From assembly GCA_028290465.1 (NCBI GenBank), contig JAQGJU010000030.1, positions 40,601 through 104,600 of the forward strand: a DNA stretch of 64,000 nt, read 5' to 3'. The notes beneath the pieces were generated by a model. That model did no database searches, was not told the origin of the DNA, and was given only the letters and a program-made list of their open reading frames with translations. The DNA is from Xanthobacteraceae bacterium. GTDB lineage: Bacteria; Pseudomonadota; Alphaproteobacteria; Rhizobiales; Xanthobacteraceae. A program made the position numbers and the translations under genes. Shown one piece after another: positions 21,295 to 29,927 of this stretch. Each line of letters begins with the position of its first letter. Position 1 is the first letter of the stretch.

Positions 21295-22326
21295 ATGATG
21301 GCCGTCGCCAAGAACAAGCCAGCGTCTGAGCCTGCCGCGCCGTCCCGCGATGCCCCCGGCATCGCTGAATTCTCCAAGGAACAGGAACTCACGTCCTATC
21401 GTGAGATGCTGCTGATCCGGCGCTTCGAGGAGAAGGCCGGGCAGATGTACGGCATGGGGCTGATCGGTGGCTTCTGCCATCTCTATATCGGCCAGGAAGC
21501 CGTCGTCATCGGCATGCAGATGGCGATCAAGACCGGAGATCAGGTGATCACCGGCTATCGCGATCACGGCCACATGCTGGCCTGCGGTATGGACCCGAAA
21601 GGCGTCATGGCCGAGTTGACCGGCCGCACCCATGGCTATTCCAAGGGCAAGGGCGGCTCGATGCACATGTTCAGCGTCGAGAAGGGCTTTTTCGGCGGCC
21701 ACGGCATCGTGGCCGGCCAGGTATCGCTCGGCACTGGTCTTGGCTTCATCAATCACTATCGCGGCAACGATAATGTGAGCCTGACCTATTTCGGCGACGG
21801 CGCCGCCAATCAGGGCCAAGTCTACGAGAGCTTCAACATGGCGCAGCTCTGGAAGCTGCCGGTGGTCTACATCATCGAGAACAACCGCTACGCCATGGGC
21901 ACCGCGGTCAACCGTTCGTCGGCGCAGACCGACTTCTCCAAGCGTGGCCTGTCGTTCAACATTCCGGGCATCCAGGTCGACGGCATGGACGTGCGCGCCG
22001 TGAAGGCCGCCGGCGACCTCGCCGTGGAATGGTGCCGTGCCGGCAAGGGCCCGTACATTCTGGAAATGATGACCTACCGCTATCGCGGCCACTCGATGTC
22101 GGATCCGGCCAAGTACCGCACCCGCGAAGAGGTCGAGAAGGTCCGCACCGAGCACGACCCGATCGAACAGGTCCGCGCGCGGCTGTTGCAGAAGAAATTT
22201 GCGAGCGAAGAGGACTTGAAGAAGGTCGACGCCGAAGTGCGCGCGATCGTCAACGAGGCCGCGGAGTTCGCCAGCCACGATCCCGAGCCCGATCCGTCGG
22301 AGCTCTGGACCGACGTGCTGCGTTGA
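21295..22326 (+). CDS. pdhA: Pyruvate dehydrogenase E1 component, alpha subunit
   Basis: Thiamine-diphosphate subunit that decarboxylates pyruvate. The 343-residue product shows MLLIRRFEEKAGQMYGMGLI, the thiamine-diphosphate motif GDGAANQGQVYESFNMAQLW ending in IIENN (about 167-198), and the phospho-loop-like YRYRGHSMSDPAKYR. The start has CCGAGGAAC upstream; ATGs at 21295 and 21298 are adjacent. First gene of the pdhA-pdhB-pdhC cluster. Confidence 0.97.
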   Translation: MMAVAKNKPASEPAAPSRDAPGIAEFSKEQELTSYREMLLIRRFEEKAGQMYGMGLIGGFCHLYIGQEAVVIGMQMAIKTGDQVITGYRDHGHMLACGMDPKGVMAELTGRTHGYSKGKGGSMHMFSVEKGFFGGHGIVAGQVSLGTGLGFINHYRGNDNVSLTYFGDGAANQGQVYESFNMAQLWKLPVVYIIENNRYAMGTAVNRSSAQTDFSKRGLSFNIPGIQVDGMDVRAVKAAGDLAVEWCRAGKGPYILEMMTYRYRGHSMSDPAKYRTREEVEKVRTEHDPIEQVRARLLQKKFASEEDLKKVDAEVRAIVNEAAEFASHDPEPDPSELWTDVLR

Positions 22327-22340
22327 TCGGCGCAGGCTCG

Positions 22341-22634
22341 ATGTCGATCGTCGCCTTCGCGGTGGTCTATATCGCGCTGGCGGGCGCGGTCGCGAGCTGG
22401 ATCGCGGGCGCCTATTTCTATGCGCGCACGCTCAAAGCGCTCGGCGGCGCGCCGCGCGAAGTCTGGTACGCCGTCGCCTTCTGGCCGTTCACGCGCGGAC
22501 GGCTGCAGGGCAGCACGGAAGAGGAAGCCGCCATGGTCAACAAGGCCCTGGTGGCGTTCATCGCCTGTCTGTTGGTGGCATTCGCGGCAACCGCCGCCGC
22601 CACCAATCTTCAGCGTCTCGCCCGAGTGAAGTAA
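22341..22634 (+). CDS. Small hypothetical membrane protein between pdhA and pdhB
   Basis: A 97-residue protein with two hydrophobic helices (about 3-24 and 68-88) and a short loop containing GGAPREVWYAVAFWPFTRGR. The start is 14 bases after pdhA and the stop 61 before pdhB, on the same strand. I do not recognise a named family. Position suggests co-expression with the dehydrogenase complex, but not that it is part of it. Confidence 0.65.
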   Translation: MSIVAFAVVYIALAGAVASWIAGAYFYARTLKALGGAPREVWYAVAFWPFTRGRLQGSTEEEAAMVNKALVAFIACLLVAFAATAAATNLQRLARVK

Positions 22635-22695
22635 CCGTCGTCACCAAGTCGAAGTTTAAGTCGTCAGCTAAGTAACCAGCTAAGCGGGAACGTTC

Positions 22696-24108
22696 ATGCC
22701 GATCGAAGTCTTGATGCCCGCGCTATCGCCGACGATGGAGAAGGGCAACCTTGCCAAATGGCTGAAGCACGAGGGCGATGCCATTAAGGCCGGCGACGTC
22801 ATCGCCGAGATCGAGACCGACAAGGCCACGATGGAAGTCGAAGCGGTCGACGAAGGCACGCTCGGCAAAATCCTGGTGCCGGAAGGCACCAACGACGTCG
22901 CGGTCAACACGCCGATCGCCGTGATCCTGGCGGACGGCGAGAGTGCCGGCGACATCAAGGAAAGTGGCAGCCAGCCTGCCGCGGCCGAAAAGGTCGCCGA
23001 GTCCGCGCCGCCCGCAGCCGCCGAGAACCAGAAGGTGCCAGCCGAGCCGAAGCAGGCGCCATCCGCCGTTGCGCAGCCGCCACAGCCCGAACAGGCGCCC
23101 GAGCCGGACTTCGCCGAAGGCACCGAGATGGTCACCATGACGGTGCGCGAGGCGTTGCGCGATGCGATGGCCGAGGAAATGCGCCGCGACGGCGACGTGT
23201 TCGTGATGGGCGAGGAAGTCGCCGAGTATCAGGGCGCCTACAAAGTCACGCAGGGCCTGTTGCAGGAATTCGGCGCCAAGCGCGTCATCGACACGCCGAT
23301 CACCGAACACGGCTTTGCTGGTCTGGGCGTCGGCGCGGCGCTCGGCGGCTTGAAGCCGATCGTCGAATTCATGACGTTCAACTTCGCCATGCAGGCGATC
23401 GACCAGATCATCAATTCGGCCGCCAAGACGCTGTACATGTCGGGCGGCCAGATGGGCTGCCAGATCGTATTCCGCGGGCCGAACGGTCCGGCGGCGCGGG
23501 TCGGCGCCCAGCACAGCCAGGATTATTCGTCCTGGTACTCGCACGTGCCGGGCCTGATCGTGGTGTCGCCCTATACGGCGGCTGACGCCAAGGGCCTGCT
23601 GAAATCGGCGATCCGCAATCGCAATCCGGTAATCTTCCTGGAGAACGAGATTCTGTACGGGCAGTCGTTCCCGGTGCCGAAGCTCGACGACTATCTGGTG
23701 CCTATCGGCAAGGCCAAGGTGGTGCGGCCCGGCAATCACGTCACGCTGGTCGCCTGGTCGATGGGCATGAGCTACGCGCTCAAGGCGGCCGAGGAATTGG
23801 CCAAGAAGCACATCAATGCCGAAGTGATCGACCTGCGCACCATCCGGCCGATGGATACGCAGACCATCATCGCATCGGTGAAGAAGACCGGCCGCTGCGT
23901 CGTTGTCGAAGAGGGCTGGCAACAGTCCGGCGTCGGCGCCGAGATCGCGGCGCGGCTGATGGAGCACGCCTTCGACTATCTCGACGCGCCGGTGCTGCGG
24001 GTGTCCGGCAAGGACGTGCCGATGCCGTATGCGGCCAATCTCGAAAAGTTGGCGCTGCCGTCGGTGGCCGAAGTGGTCGAGGCCGCCAAATCCGTCTGTT
24101 ATCGCTGA
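22696..24108 (+). CDS. pdhB: Pyruvate dehydrogenase E1 component, beta subunit, with N-terminal lipoyl domain
   Basis: The 470-residue product begins with a lipoyl domain (1-80; target Lys43 in [14 protein letters not shown]), followed by an Ala/Pro/Glu linker (about 83-140) and the E1-beta transketolase domain ([20 protein letters not shown] onward). A lipoyl domain on E1-beta is known in several alphaproteobacteria, including Sinorhizobium and Zymomonas. The lipoyl domain is close in sequence to that of pdhC downstream, suggesting duplication. Confidence 0.97.
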   Translation: MPIEVLMPALSPTMEKGNLAKWLKHEGDAIKAGDVIAEIETDKATMEVEAVDEGTLGKILVPEGTNDVAVNTPIAVILADGESAGDIKESGSQPAAAEKVAESAPPAAAENQKVPAEPKQAPSAVAQPPQPEQAPEPDFAEGTEMVTMTVREALRDAMAEEMRRDGDVFVMGEEVAEYQGAYKVTQGLLQEFGAKRVIDTPITEHGFAGLGVGAALGGLKPIVEFMTFNFAMQAIDQIINSAAKTLYMSGGQMGCQIVFRGPNGPAARVGAQHSQDYSSWYSHVPGLIVVSPYTAADAKGLLKSAIRNRNPVIFLENEILYGQSFPVPKLDDYLVPIGKAKVVRPGNHVTLVAWSMGMSYALKAAEELAKKHINAEVIDLRTIRPMDTQTIIASVKKTGRCVVVEEGWQQSGVGAEIAARLMEHAFDYLDAPVLRVSGKDVPMPYAANLEKLALPSVAEVVEAAKSVCYR

Positions 24109-24119
24109 GAGTCTCTGGC

Positions 24120-24419
24120 ATGAGCGGCCCCAAGGAACAGGAACTGCCCCCCGACGTGGTCGGGCGCGAGGATGCCGTCGAGGTGTTGCGCGCCTTCGTG
24201 GTCGATCAAGGCCTGTCGATCTCGTTCATGCGCGCATTCGACGAACCCGACATGTGGGGCCTGCTGCTGGTCGACATCGCGCGCCACGCGGCCCGGGCCT
24301 ATGCGCGCGAGGGCGTCTGTACTGAGGACGAAGCGATGGATCGCATCCTGGCGACGTTCGAGGCCGAAATCGAGCGGGCGACCGACATCGGCGTCACCAC
24401 CCAAAAGCAGGGCCACTGA
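24120..24419 (+). CDS. DUF5076-family small protein
   Basis: A 99-residue acidic protein with the pattern of DUF5076 (LPPDVVGREDAVEVLRAFVV, then MWGLLLVDIARHAARAYA). It has no membrane segment or signal peptide. It is set tightly between pdhB (11-base gap) and pdhC (one-base gap), so it is almost certainly co-translated with them. Its function is unknown. Confidence 0.8.
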   Translation: MSGPKEQELPPDVVGREDAVEVLRAFVVDQGLSISFMRAFDEPDMWGLLLVDIARHAARAYAREGVCTEDEAMDRILATFEAEIERATDIGVTTQKQGH

Positions 24420-24420
24420 C

Positions 24421-25836
24421 ATGCCGATCCATATTCTGATGCCCGCGCTGTCGCCGACAATGGAAAAGGGCAACCTCGCCAAGTGGCTGAAGAAGGAAGG
24501 TGACACGGTCAAGTCCGGCGACATCATCGCCGAGATCGAGACTGATAAGGCCACGATGGAAGTCGAGGCGGTCGACGAGGGCACGCTGGCCAAGATCCTG
24601 GTGCCCGAAGGCACGCAGGACGTTCCGGTCAATCAGCCGATCGCGGTGCTGGCCGGCGAGGGCGAGGACGTGAAGGCGGCCGGTGCGGCTGGCGCGAGCA
24701 AAGGGGCCGCTCCATCCTTCGAGACGCAGCCTTCGGCTGCTCCTCAGGATGAGGCGGGTAAAAAGGCGGTCGCGCCGCAAGCGCAAAAGTCAGAACCTCG
24801 TCCTGAGGGGGCCGCTTCTTCAGCGGCCGTCTCGAAGGACGTGGCCAATGCGCCGCAACCGGCTCAGGCCCCGGCACCTCAACAACAAACGAACGGATCT
24901 GCCCGCACCTTCGCCTCGCCGCTGGCGCGACGTCTCGCCAAGGAATCCGGCATCGATCTCGCGCGCGTGCAGGGCTCCGGCCCGCATGGCCGCGTCGTCG
25001 CCCGCGATGTCGAAAGCGCCAAGGACGGCAAGGGCCTGAAGGCGCCGGCCGCCGGCGCGCCCGCCGCATCGTCGGCTGCGTCCGCGCCGGTGCCGCCATC
25101 CGACGAAAAAATCCGCGCGCTGTTCGCGGAAGGCTCCTACGAGGTCGTGCCGCATGACGGCATGCGCAAGACCATCGCGCAGCGCCTGACGCTGTCGACG
25201 CAGACGGTGCCGCATTTCTACCTGACCATCGACTGCATCATCGACAAACTGATGGCGGCCCGCGAGGAGATCAACGCATCGGCCCCGAAGGACAAGGACG
25301 GCAAGCCGGCCTACAAGCTGTCGGTCAACGACTTTGTCATCAAGGCGCTGGCGCTGGCCTTGCAGCGCGTGCCGACCGCCAATGTGAGCTGGACCGAGTC
25401 CGGCATGCTGCGGCACAAGCATTCCGACGTCGGCGTTGCGGTTGCGCTGCCGGGCGGCCTGATCACACCGATCATCCGCAACGCGGAAACCAAGACGCTG
25501 TCGGCGATCTCGAACGAGACCAAGGACCTGGCCGCGCGCGCGCGGGGCCGCAAGCTGAAGCCCGAGGAATACCAGGGCGGCACCACGGCGGTGTCGAACC
25601 TCGGCATGTACGGCATCAAGGACTTCACCGCGGTGATCAACCCGCCGCACGCCACCATCCTGGCGGTCGGCACCGGCGAGGAACGCGCGATCGTGCGCAA
25701 GGGCAAGATCGAAGCCGCCATGGTGATGAGCGTGACGTTGTCCTGTGACCATCGCGCGGTCGACGGCGCGCTCGGCGCCGAACTGATCGGCGCGTTCAAG
25801 ACGCTGATCGAAAATCCGGTGATGATGGTGGTGTAG
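24421..25836 (+). CDS. pdhC: Pyruvate dehydrogenase E2, dihydrolipoamide acetyltransferase
   Basis: Core of the pyruvate dehydrogenase complex. The 471-residue product has one lipoyl domain (1-80, Lys43), a long linker (81-164), a peripheral-subunit-binding domain (ASPLARRLAKESGIDLARVQ, about 165-200) and the catalytic domain ending in SCDHRAVDG with His444 and Asp448. The ATG is one base after the DUF5076 stop; an open frame extends upstream but is antiparallel to family content. Residues 99-140 of the linker are encoded by an inverted repeat of an intergenic palindrome family, described separately. Confidence 0.97.
   Translation: MPIHILMPALSPTMEKGNLAKWLKKEGDTVKSGDIIAEIETDKATMEVEAVDEGTLAKILVPEGTQDVPVNQPIAVLAGEGEDVKAAGAAGASKGAAPSFETQPSAAPQDEAGKKAVAPQAQKSEPRPEGAASSAAVSKDVANAPQPAQAPAPQQQTNGSARTFASPLARRLAKESGIDLARVQGSGPHGRVVARDVESAKDGKGLKAPAAGAPAASSAASAPVPPSDEKIRALFAEGSYEVVPHDGMRKTIAQRLTLSTQTVPHFYLTIDCIIDKLMAAREEINASAPKDKDGKPAYKLSVNDFVIKALALALQRVPTANVSWTESGMLRHKHSDVGVAVALPGGLITPIIRNAETKTLSAISNETKDLAARARGRKLKPEEYQGGTTAVSNLGMYGIKDFTAVINPPHATILAVGTGEERAIVRKGKIEAAMVMSVTLSCDHRAVDGALGAELIGAFKTLIENPVMMVV
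24715..24839. repeat. Palindromic repeat element inside the pdhC linker
   Basis: The left arm (24715-24754, starting TCCTTCGAGACG and ending TCAGGATGAGG) and right arm (24796-24839, starting CCTCGTCCTGAG and ending CGTCTCGAAGGA) are inverted copies of one unit, separated by about 41 bases. The same unit occurs between genes at 63872-63914. The whole element is in frame and adds about 42 residues to the flexible linker without harming the domains. Confidence 0.8.
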
Positions 25837-25922
25837 CGCCAGGACGCTCAAGCTCGACGACAGACAACTAGCATAAGTTGTAGATTTGTATTATGATCTT
25901 CCCGTTTTCCAGGGAGGGCACT

Positions 25923-26060
25923 ATGCAGGTCGGTACGTTCGGACCGAAACTCATAAGGGCGTGCCAGCAGCTTGGCATGCAGGTTAGTACCTGGTTCAAG
26001 GCGCTGTGGCGGCGCTGTGCCATGCAAGTCTCGACATTCAGGCAACAGCATCACCCGTGA
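25923..26060 (+). CDS. Short ORF coupled to the next gene (leader-like, 45 residues)
   Basis: An ATG with a strong AGGGAGGGC ribosome site 5 bases before it opens a 45-codon frame whose TGA overlaps the GTG start of the next ORF (GTGA at 26057-26060). The peptide contains three related pieces, MQVGTF, MQVSTW and MQVSTF, spaced by about 15-18 residues, and has many Arg and Gln. The strong ribosome site and stop/start overlap support translation. No family is recognised; it may only serve to couple translation. Confidence 0.45.
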   Translation: MQVGTFGPKLIRACQQLGMQVSTWFKALWRRCAMQVSTFRQQHHP

Positions 26061-26695
26061 CGCGCCCGCCAGGGAAGAAACTCCTCGCGGCGCCTCAGCC
26101 TGTCCCTCCGGCCGTTCCGGCGGGCGGGTATCGCTGGGTTCCGACCGCGCGGCAAGTGTCGGTCACCTTTCGGTGGCTCGGATCCGTGCTTGCGCTGTTG
26201 ACGTTCGTATTCGGCGTCTACCAGTTCTATCAGTCGAATTTGGACAAGAAGCGCGAACGCGCGATCGCGCAGGTCGAACGGTTCCAGCAATTCGCTTCAT
26301 CGGACCAAGCGCAAGCCATCGCGCGCCTGTCCGAAAAAGGCGATGGAAATGCCTACGACCTGACCAAATTTTCCGATCCGTCGAGCGGCCCATCTCGTAC
26401 CGCCTTGCTCAATTACTTCAATTTGGCGGAGAGCATTTCATATCTGTACAACGTCAACGCCGTCGATCACGCGTTTATCGAGGGGAATCTGCTTTGCGTT
26501 TTCGTGCGGAATTATCGGTTGTTCGTACTGGGCCACACTGGAAATCATGGTGTGGTGGTCAAGCTAATCGATAATGCGGGCGTGTTCAGGCAAGATCGTT
26601 TTGAGAATTATGCCAAGCTGTTCCGAAAATGGGACGCCATGTTATTCGCGGGTCAAACGGTCGATCAACGATGCGCGCTGAACTGGTCCCATTGA
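26057..26695 (+). CDS. Hypothetical protein with one membrane helix
   Basis: From the GTG at 26057 the product has 212 residues: a basic Pro-rich N-terminus, a membrane helix (WLGSVLALLTFVFGVYQFYQ, about 42-61), a short coiled coil (LDKKRERAIAQVERFQQF) and a soluble C-terminal domain. It resembles the layout of DUF4760-type membrane proteins but I cannot assign it. Base composition is visibly less GC rich than neighbours, which may indicate transfer. A start at 26006 is also possible. The stretch before it (25837-25922) is AT rich with a TATTAT at 25889. Confidence 0.65.
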   Translation: MTRPPGKKLLAAPQPVPPAVPAGGYRWVPTARQVSVTFRWLGSVLALLTFVFGVYQFYQSNLDKKRERAIAQVERFQQFASSDQAQAIARLSEKGDGNAYDLTKFSDPSSGPSRTALLNYFNLAESISYLYNVNAVDHAFIEGNLLCVFVRNYRLFVLGHTGNHGVVVKLIDNAGVFRQDRFENYAKLFRKWDAMLFAGQTVDQRCALNWSH

Positions 26696-26843
26696 TGGAA
26701 CGCGCTTACGGGCGCGCTGAGACGCGGTCCGCCTGAGCAGCGCGTCGTTTCGCCGCGACCCTCGAAGTCGCCATCTGAGGATGCTATCGTGTCCACCTCG
26801 ACGCATGCCGGGAAACGGCAGCGCATACAGGGAGGCGACACTC

Positions 26844-27869
26844 ATGCGATCTTCAACAAGGATTCGGGCGACAGGCGCGACGCGGCGCCGGGTGCTGGCG
26901 GCCGGCCTCGCCGGTCTGGCGCTTACGGCCTTGCCGCTGTTCGCCGGCAGTGCCGCCGCGCAGGACTACCCAACCCGGAACATCCGCGTCGTCGTGCCGT
27001 TCCCGGCCGGCGGCACCACCGACATGCTGGCCCGGCTGTTCGCGCAGCAGTTGACCCAGGGGCTCGGCCAGACCGTGTTGATCGAGAATGTCGGCGGCGC
27101 CGGCGGTTCGATCGGCGCCGATCAGGTCGCCCGCGCCGCGCCGGACGGCTACACGCTGCTGTTTCACAATCTGACATTCTCGACGACGACATCGTCGCTG
27201 CAATATGTCGGACGCGCCAAGCACGACATCGAGAACGATTTCATCCCGATCTCGGTCGCCGGCTATGTGCCGATGTTGCTGCTGGCGCATCCGTCGGTGC
27301 CGGCCAAGGACCTCAAGGAATTCGTCGCCTACGCCAAGACGGCCGACAAGCCGTTGTTCTACGGCTCGACCGGCCCCGGCAGCGTGATGAATTACTCGGG
27401 CGAAGTGCTCAAGCGCGACACCTCGATCAAGATGGACCACGTGCCGTTCCGCGGTGCTGCCCCGCTGGTGACGGAAATGCTGTCCGGCCGCATTCAGTTC
27501 GGCGGCGATCAGCTTTCGACCTCGCTGGAGCATGCCCGCTCCGGCAATCTGCGGCCGATGGCGGTGCAGAGCGCGACCCGCTCCAAGGCGCTGCCGGACG
27601 TGCCGACGGTGCGCGAGCTTGGTTTCCCCAACCTGGAAATCCAGGGCTGGAACGGCTTTTTCGCGCCGAAGGGCACGCCGGATGCGATCATCGCCAAGCT
27701 GCATCAGCAAATCGTCGCGGCCGCCAACAATCCGGAAGTGCGCAAGCGCATGGATCAGGTCGGCGCCGAACCGGGTGGCATCACCCAGGCCGAAATGAAA
27801 GCGATGCTGCGCGAGCAGATCTCCAAGGTGAAGCCGGTCGTCGAGGAACTGAAACTGGTCGTGCAGTAG
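26844..27869 (+). CDS. TctC/Bug-type tripartite tricarboxylate binding protein
   Basis: A 341-residue periplasmic receptor. The N-terminus has two arginines in TRRRVLAAGLAGLAL and a cleavable signal ending near SAAAQ-DYP (about residue 40), compatible with Tat or Sec export. Typical Bug features are YPTRNIRVVVPFPAGGTTDMLAR, ENVGGAGGSIGADQVARAAPDGYTLL and GFFAPKGTPDAII. The ATG at 26844 has GGAGG 8 bases upstream. No tctA or tctB membrane genes are next to it, as is common for the expanded Bug family. The ligand is unknown. Confidence 0.92.
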   Translation: MRSSTRIRATGATRRRVLAAGLAGLALTALPLFAGSAAAQDYPTRNIRVVVPFPAGGTTDMLARLFAQQLTQGLGQTVLIENVGGAGGSIGADQVARAAPDGYTLLFHNLTFSTTTSSLQYVGRAKHDIENDFIPISVAGYVPMLLLAHPSVPAKDLKEFVAYAKTADKPLFYGSTGPGSVMNYSGEVLKRDTSIKMDHVPFRGAAPLVTEMLSGRIQFGGDQLSTSLEHARSGNLRPMAVQSATRSKALPDVPTVRELGFPNLEIQGWNGFFAPKGTPDAIIAKLHQQIVAAANNPEVRKRMDQVGAEPGGITQAEMKAMLREQISKVKPVVEELKLVVQ

Positions 27870-27884
27870 TTCGCACGTGACAAG

Positions 27885-27918
27885 CTTGCGGCCTCGGCGC
27901 TTGCGTCGGGGCCGCAAG
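27885..27918. terminator. Stem-loop between convergent genes
   Basis: CTTGCGGCC (27885-27893) pairs perfectly with GGCCGCAAG (27910-27918) between the TctC gene and the convergent ModA-like gene. No T run follows on either strand, but the place suits a shared terminator. Confidence 0.5.
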
Positions 27919-27924
27919 GATCTT

Positions 27925-28692
27925 TCAGCTCACGTCCAATCCCGCCGCTTTCAGGGCCGCCTTGGCGTCGGGCGTGCGCAGGAATTCGATCAGCGCCTTG
28001 GCGGCGTTCGGCTCCTTCGCGTTGGTCGGCATCCCGGCCGCGAACTCGGTGATGTTCTGCAAATCGCCGGGCAGGGGACCGATAATGTCGATGCCGTTCA
28101 CGGACATCAGTTCAGGGCCCTGTTGCACCGCCATGTCGGCTTCGCCATTGACCAGCAGATGCGCCGCATAGCCGCCGGCCGGCGCGAATTTGGTCTTGGC
28201 CTTCATCTCGTCCGTGATGCCGAGCCGCTCCAGCACTTTGACGAAATGCACGCCGCTGGCGCCGCCCGCCGCCGGATTGGAATAGCTGATGGAGGGTACC
28301 GCCAGCAGCGCTTTCTTAAGCGCCTCGGGCGTTGAGATGTCGGGCTTCGGCGTACCCTTGCGGACCGCGACGGCGACGCCGGAGCGCGCCAGCGTCGCAT
28401 CGCTGCCGGCCGCGACCTTGCCGCTCTTGATCAGGCCGTCGATGCCGCCGCGCGTGCCGATCAGGACGTCAACCACTTCGCCGTCCTGGACGCGCTTGTT
28501 GAGACCGGCCGAGGTGTTGAAGGTGATCGCCAGTTTGTGCCCGGTGGCCTGCTCGAACTTCGGTACCAGTTCTTCGACAGCGCTCTGGACGCCGATGGTG
28601 CAGAACACGGTAATGGTGGCGGCCTGAACGATTGAGCCGCTTGCAAACGTAACAGCCGCGACGGCCGCGACGCAGCCGAATAGATTGCTCAT
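27925..28692 (-). CDS. ModA-like periplasmic substrate-binding protein
   Basis: A 255-residue solute-binding protein of the molybdate/tungstate-like type. A signal peptide (residues 1-23, ending VQAA-TITVF) is followed by ELVPKFEQATGHKLAITFNTSAGLNKRVQDGE and the tail [15 protein letters not shown]. The ATG at 28692 is preceded by GGGGAGGAAC. No modB or modC genes lie nearby, and many solitary members of this family do not bind molybdate, so the ligand is open. Confidence 0.88.
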   Translation of the reverse strand: MSNLFGCVAAVAAVTFASGSIVQAATITVFCTIGVQSAVEELVPKFEQATGHKLAITFNTSAGLNKRVQDGEVVDVLIGTRGGIDGLIKSGKVAAGSDATLARSGVAVAVRKGTPKPDISTPEALKKALLAVPSISYSNPAAGGASGVHFVKVLERLGITDEMKAKTKFAPAGGYAAHLLVNGEADMAVQQGPELMSVNGIDIIGPLPGDLQNITEFAAGMPTNAKEPNAAKALIEFLRTPDAKAALKAAGLDVS

Positions 28693-28783
28693 GTGTTCCT
28701 CCCCGGATTTCTTATTGTTGGCTATTACACGCGCAATCGCGCTGAGCCGCAATCGGGTAGAGTAGGCACTCACGGAAGAACCG

Positions 28784-29014
28784 ATGAATAAACGGATTTG
28801 GGCTTGGGGCCGATGGCCGTGGGTGACGACCGTGGTCACGTTCGGGCTGGCCGTCAGTCCGATCGGGCAGGCATTCATCTCCGGGGCGTTTTCCAGCGAG
28901 GCGCTGAGCCGTAACATCGCCCGGCCGATCCTGATCGGCGCCGGGCTGGTGTTGATCGTGGCCGGCCTGCTGGAGGCCTGGATCTGGTGGATGGTCAACC
29001 GGCGGCGCGGCTAG
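28784..29014 (+). CDS. Small hypothetical membrane protein
   Basis: A 76-residue protein with two hydrophobic helices (about 12-34 and 48-70), rich in Trp near the membrane edges (RIWAWGRWPWV, EAWIWWMVN). It is divergent from the ModA-like gene and convergent with the SRPBCC gene. No family is recognised. Confidence 0.55.
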   Translation: MNKRIWAWGRWPWVTTVVTFGLAVSPIGQAFISGAFSSEALSRNIARPILIGAGLVLIVAGLLEAWIWWMVNRRRG

Positions 29015-29039
29015 CGCATGATCGGGATCGGATCAAAGT

Positions 29040-29516
29040 CTAAGTCGCATCCGCCGCCGATTCGAAACCGGCCAGTATGCCGCTCCACCCCCCCGGCGAT
29101 TCGAAAGCGCTGCGCATCGCTTCCGCGTGTTCGCCGAGCCGCTCGAGGTTGCGATGCTCAAGCTCGACCCGGGTGCCACCGCCATCGGCGATGAATAGAA
29201 CCTCGACCTCGGTGGCCACATCCGGATTGTGGGCCCAGGTGCCGTCGATCTCCCAGGCCAGCACCAGACGTGACGGCGGCTCCCAGGCCAGCACTTGGCC
29301 CCAGGTGCATTCCGAGCCGTCCTCGCCGCGCTCGAACCAGCGGCCGCCCACGCGCGGCTCCATCACCACGTCCTTGGTCGGCGACTGCTTGTTGATTGAA
29401 TGGGTTTTCGGCCACCAGCGCACCATGCCGCCGGTGAAGACATCGAAGGCTTTCTGCGGTGCAGCCTTGACGTGAATCGACTTGCGCACCGGCGCCGGTT
29501 TGATCGTGAGATTCAT
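29040..29516 (-). CDS. SRPBCC-domain (AHSA1-like) protein
   Basis: A 158-residue START/Bet v1-type ligand-binding protein of the AHSA1 group: KSIHVKAAPQKAFDVFT at the N-terminus and GGRWFERGEDGSECTWGQVL in the middle. It overlaps the ArsR gene by 4 bases. ArsR-SRPBCC pairs are widespread; the SRPBCC protein probably binds a small hydrophobic compound. Confidence 0.88.
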   Translation of the reverse strand: MNLTIKPAPVRKSIHVKAAPQKAFDVFTGGMVRWWPKTHSINKQSPTKDVVMEPRVGGRWFERGEDGSECTWGQVLAWEPPSRLVLAWEIDGTWAHNPDVATEVEVLFIADGGGTRVELEHRNLERLGEHAEAMRSAFESPGGWSGILAGFESAADAT

Positions 29517-29827
29517 GTCGTGCTTTCCGTCTTTTCGATTTCGGCCGCGAACGCTTCAAGCGAAGCATCCCAGAATTGATCCAGCCATTTGCGGATTTCG
29601 CCGAGGCCGCGCGGATCGATGCGATAGATGTGCCGCGTGCCTTCGGCCCGGTCGGTCACGAGGCTGGCGGCCTTGAGCACCTTCAGATGTTGGGATACGG
29701 CGGGCCGGCTGACCGGCAGTCCGTTGGCGAGTTCGCCGACAGCCTGCGGGCGCTCTGCGAGGCGCTCAAAGATGGTTCGCCGGGTCGGATCGGCGAGGGT
29801 AGTCAGGGCGTTTACAGCGTAAGCCAT
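29513..29827 (-). CDS. ArsR-family transcriptional regulator
   Basis: A 104-residue winged-helix repressor. The core is LADPTRRTIFERLAERPQAV, ELANGLPVSRPAVSQHLKVL (recognition helix, about 33-52) and the wing VTDRAEGTRHIYRI. No cysteine metal site is visible, so the effector is unlikely to be arsenite. It is the first gene of the ArsR-SRPBCC operon and probably controls it through the repeats just upstream. Confidence 0.93.
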   Translation of the reverse strand: MAYAVNALTTLADPTRRTIFERLAERPQAVGELANGLPVSRPAVSQHLKVLKAASLVTDRAEGTRHIYRIDPRGLGEIRKWLDQFWDASLEAFAAEIEKTESTT

Positions 29828-29828
29828 G

Positions 29829-29861
29829 ACTAACGGTAAGTATCGACTAACGCATTGTCAA
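29829..29861 (-). promoter_or_regulatory. Putative promoter/operator of the ArsR-SRPBCC operon
   Basis: A TTGACA -35 box (29861-29856, minus) and two direct copies of CGTTAGTC (29852-29845 and 29836-29829, 16 bases apart) lie directly before the arsR start. The -10 box is poor. The repeated octamer is a reasonable ArsR operator candidate. Confidence 0.4.
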
Positions 29862-29927
29862 TGTACCTCGGGACGCATTACATAGCGTTCCTCTCCGCCC
29901 GTGAATCCCAACCGATATAGAGAAGAA

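Noticed and set aside
26789..27880. A 363-codon open frame in another reading frame of the TctC gene
   Set aside because: It is Arg-rich and featureless, while the TctC frame carries signal peptide and family motifs.
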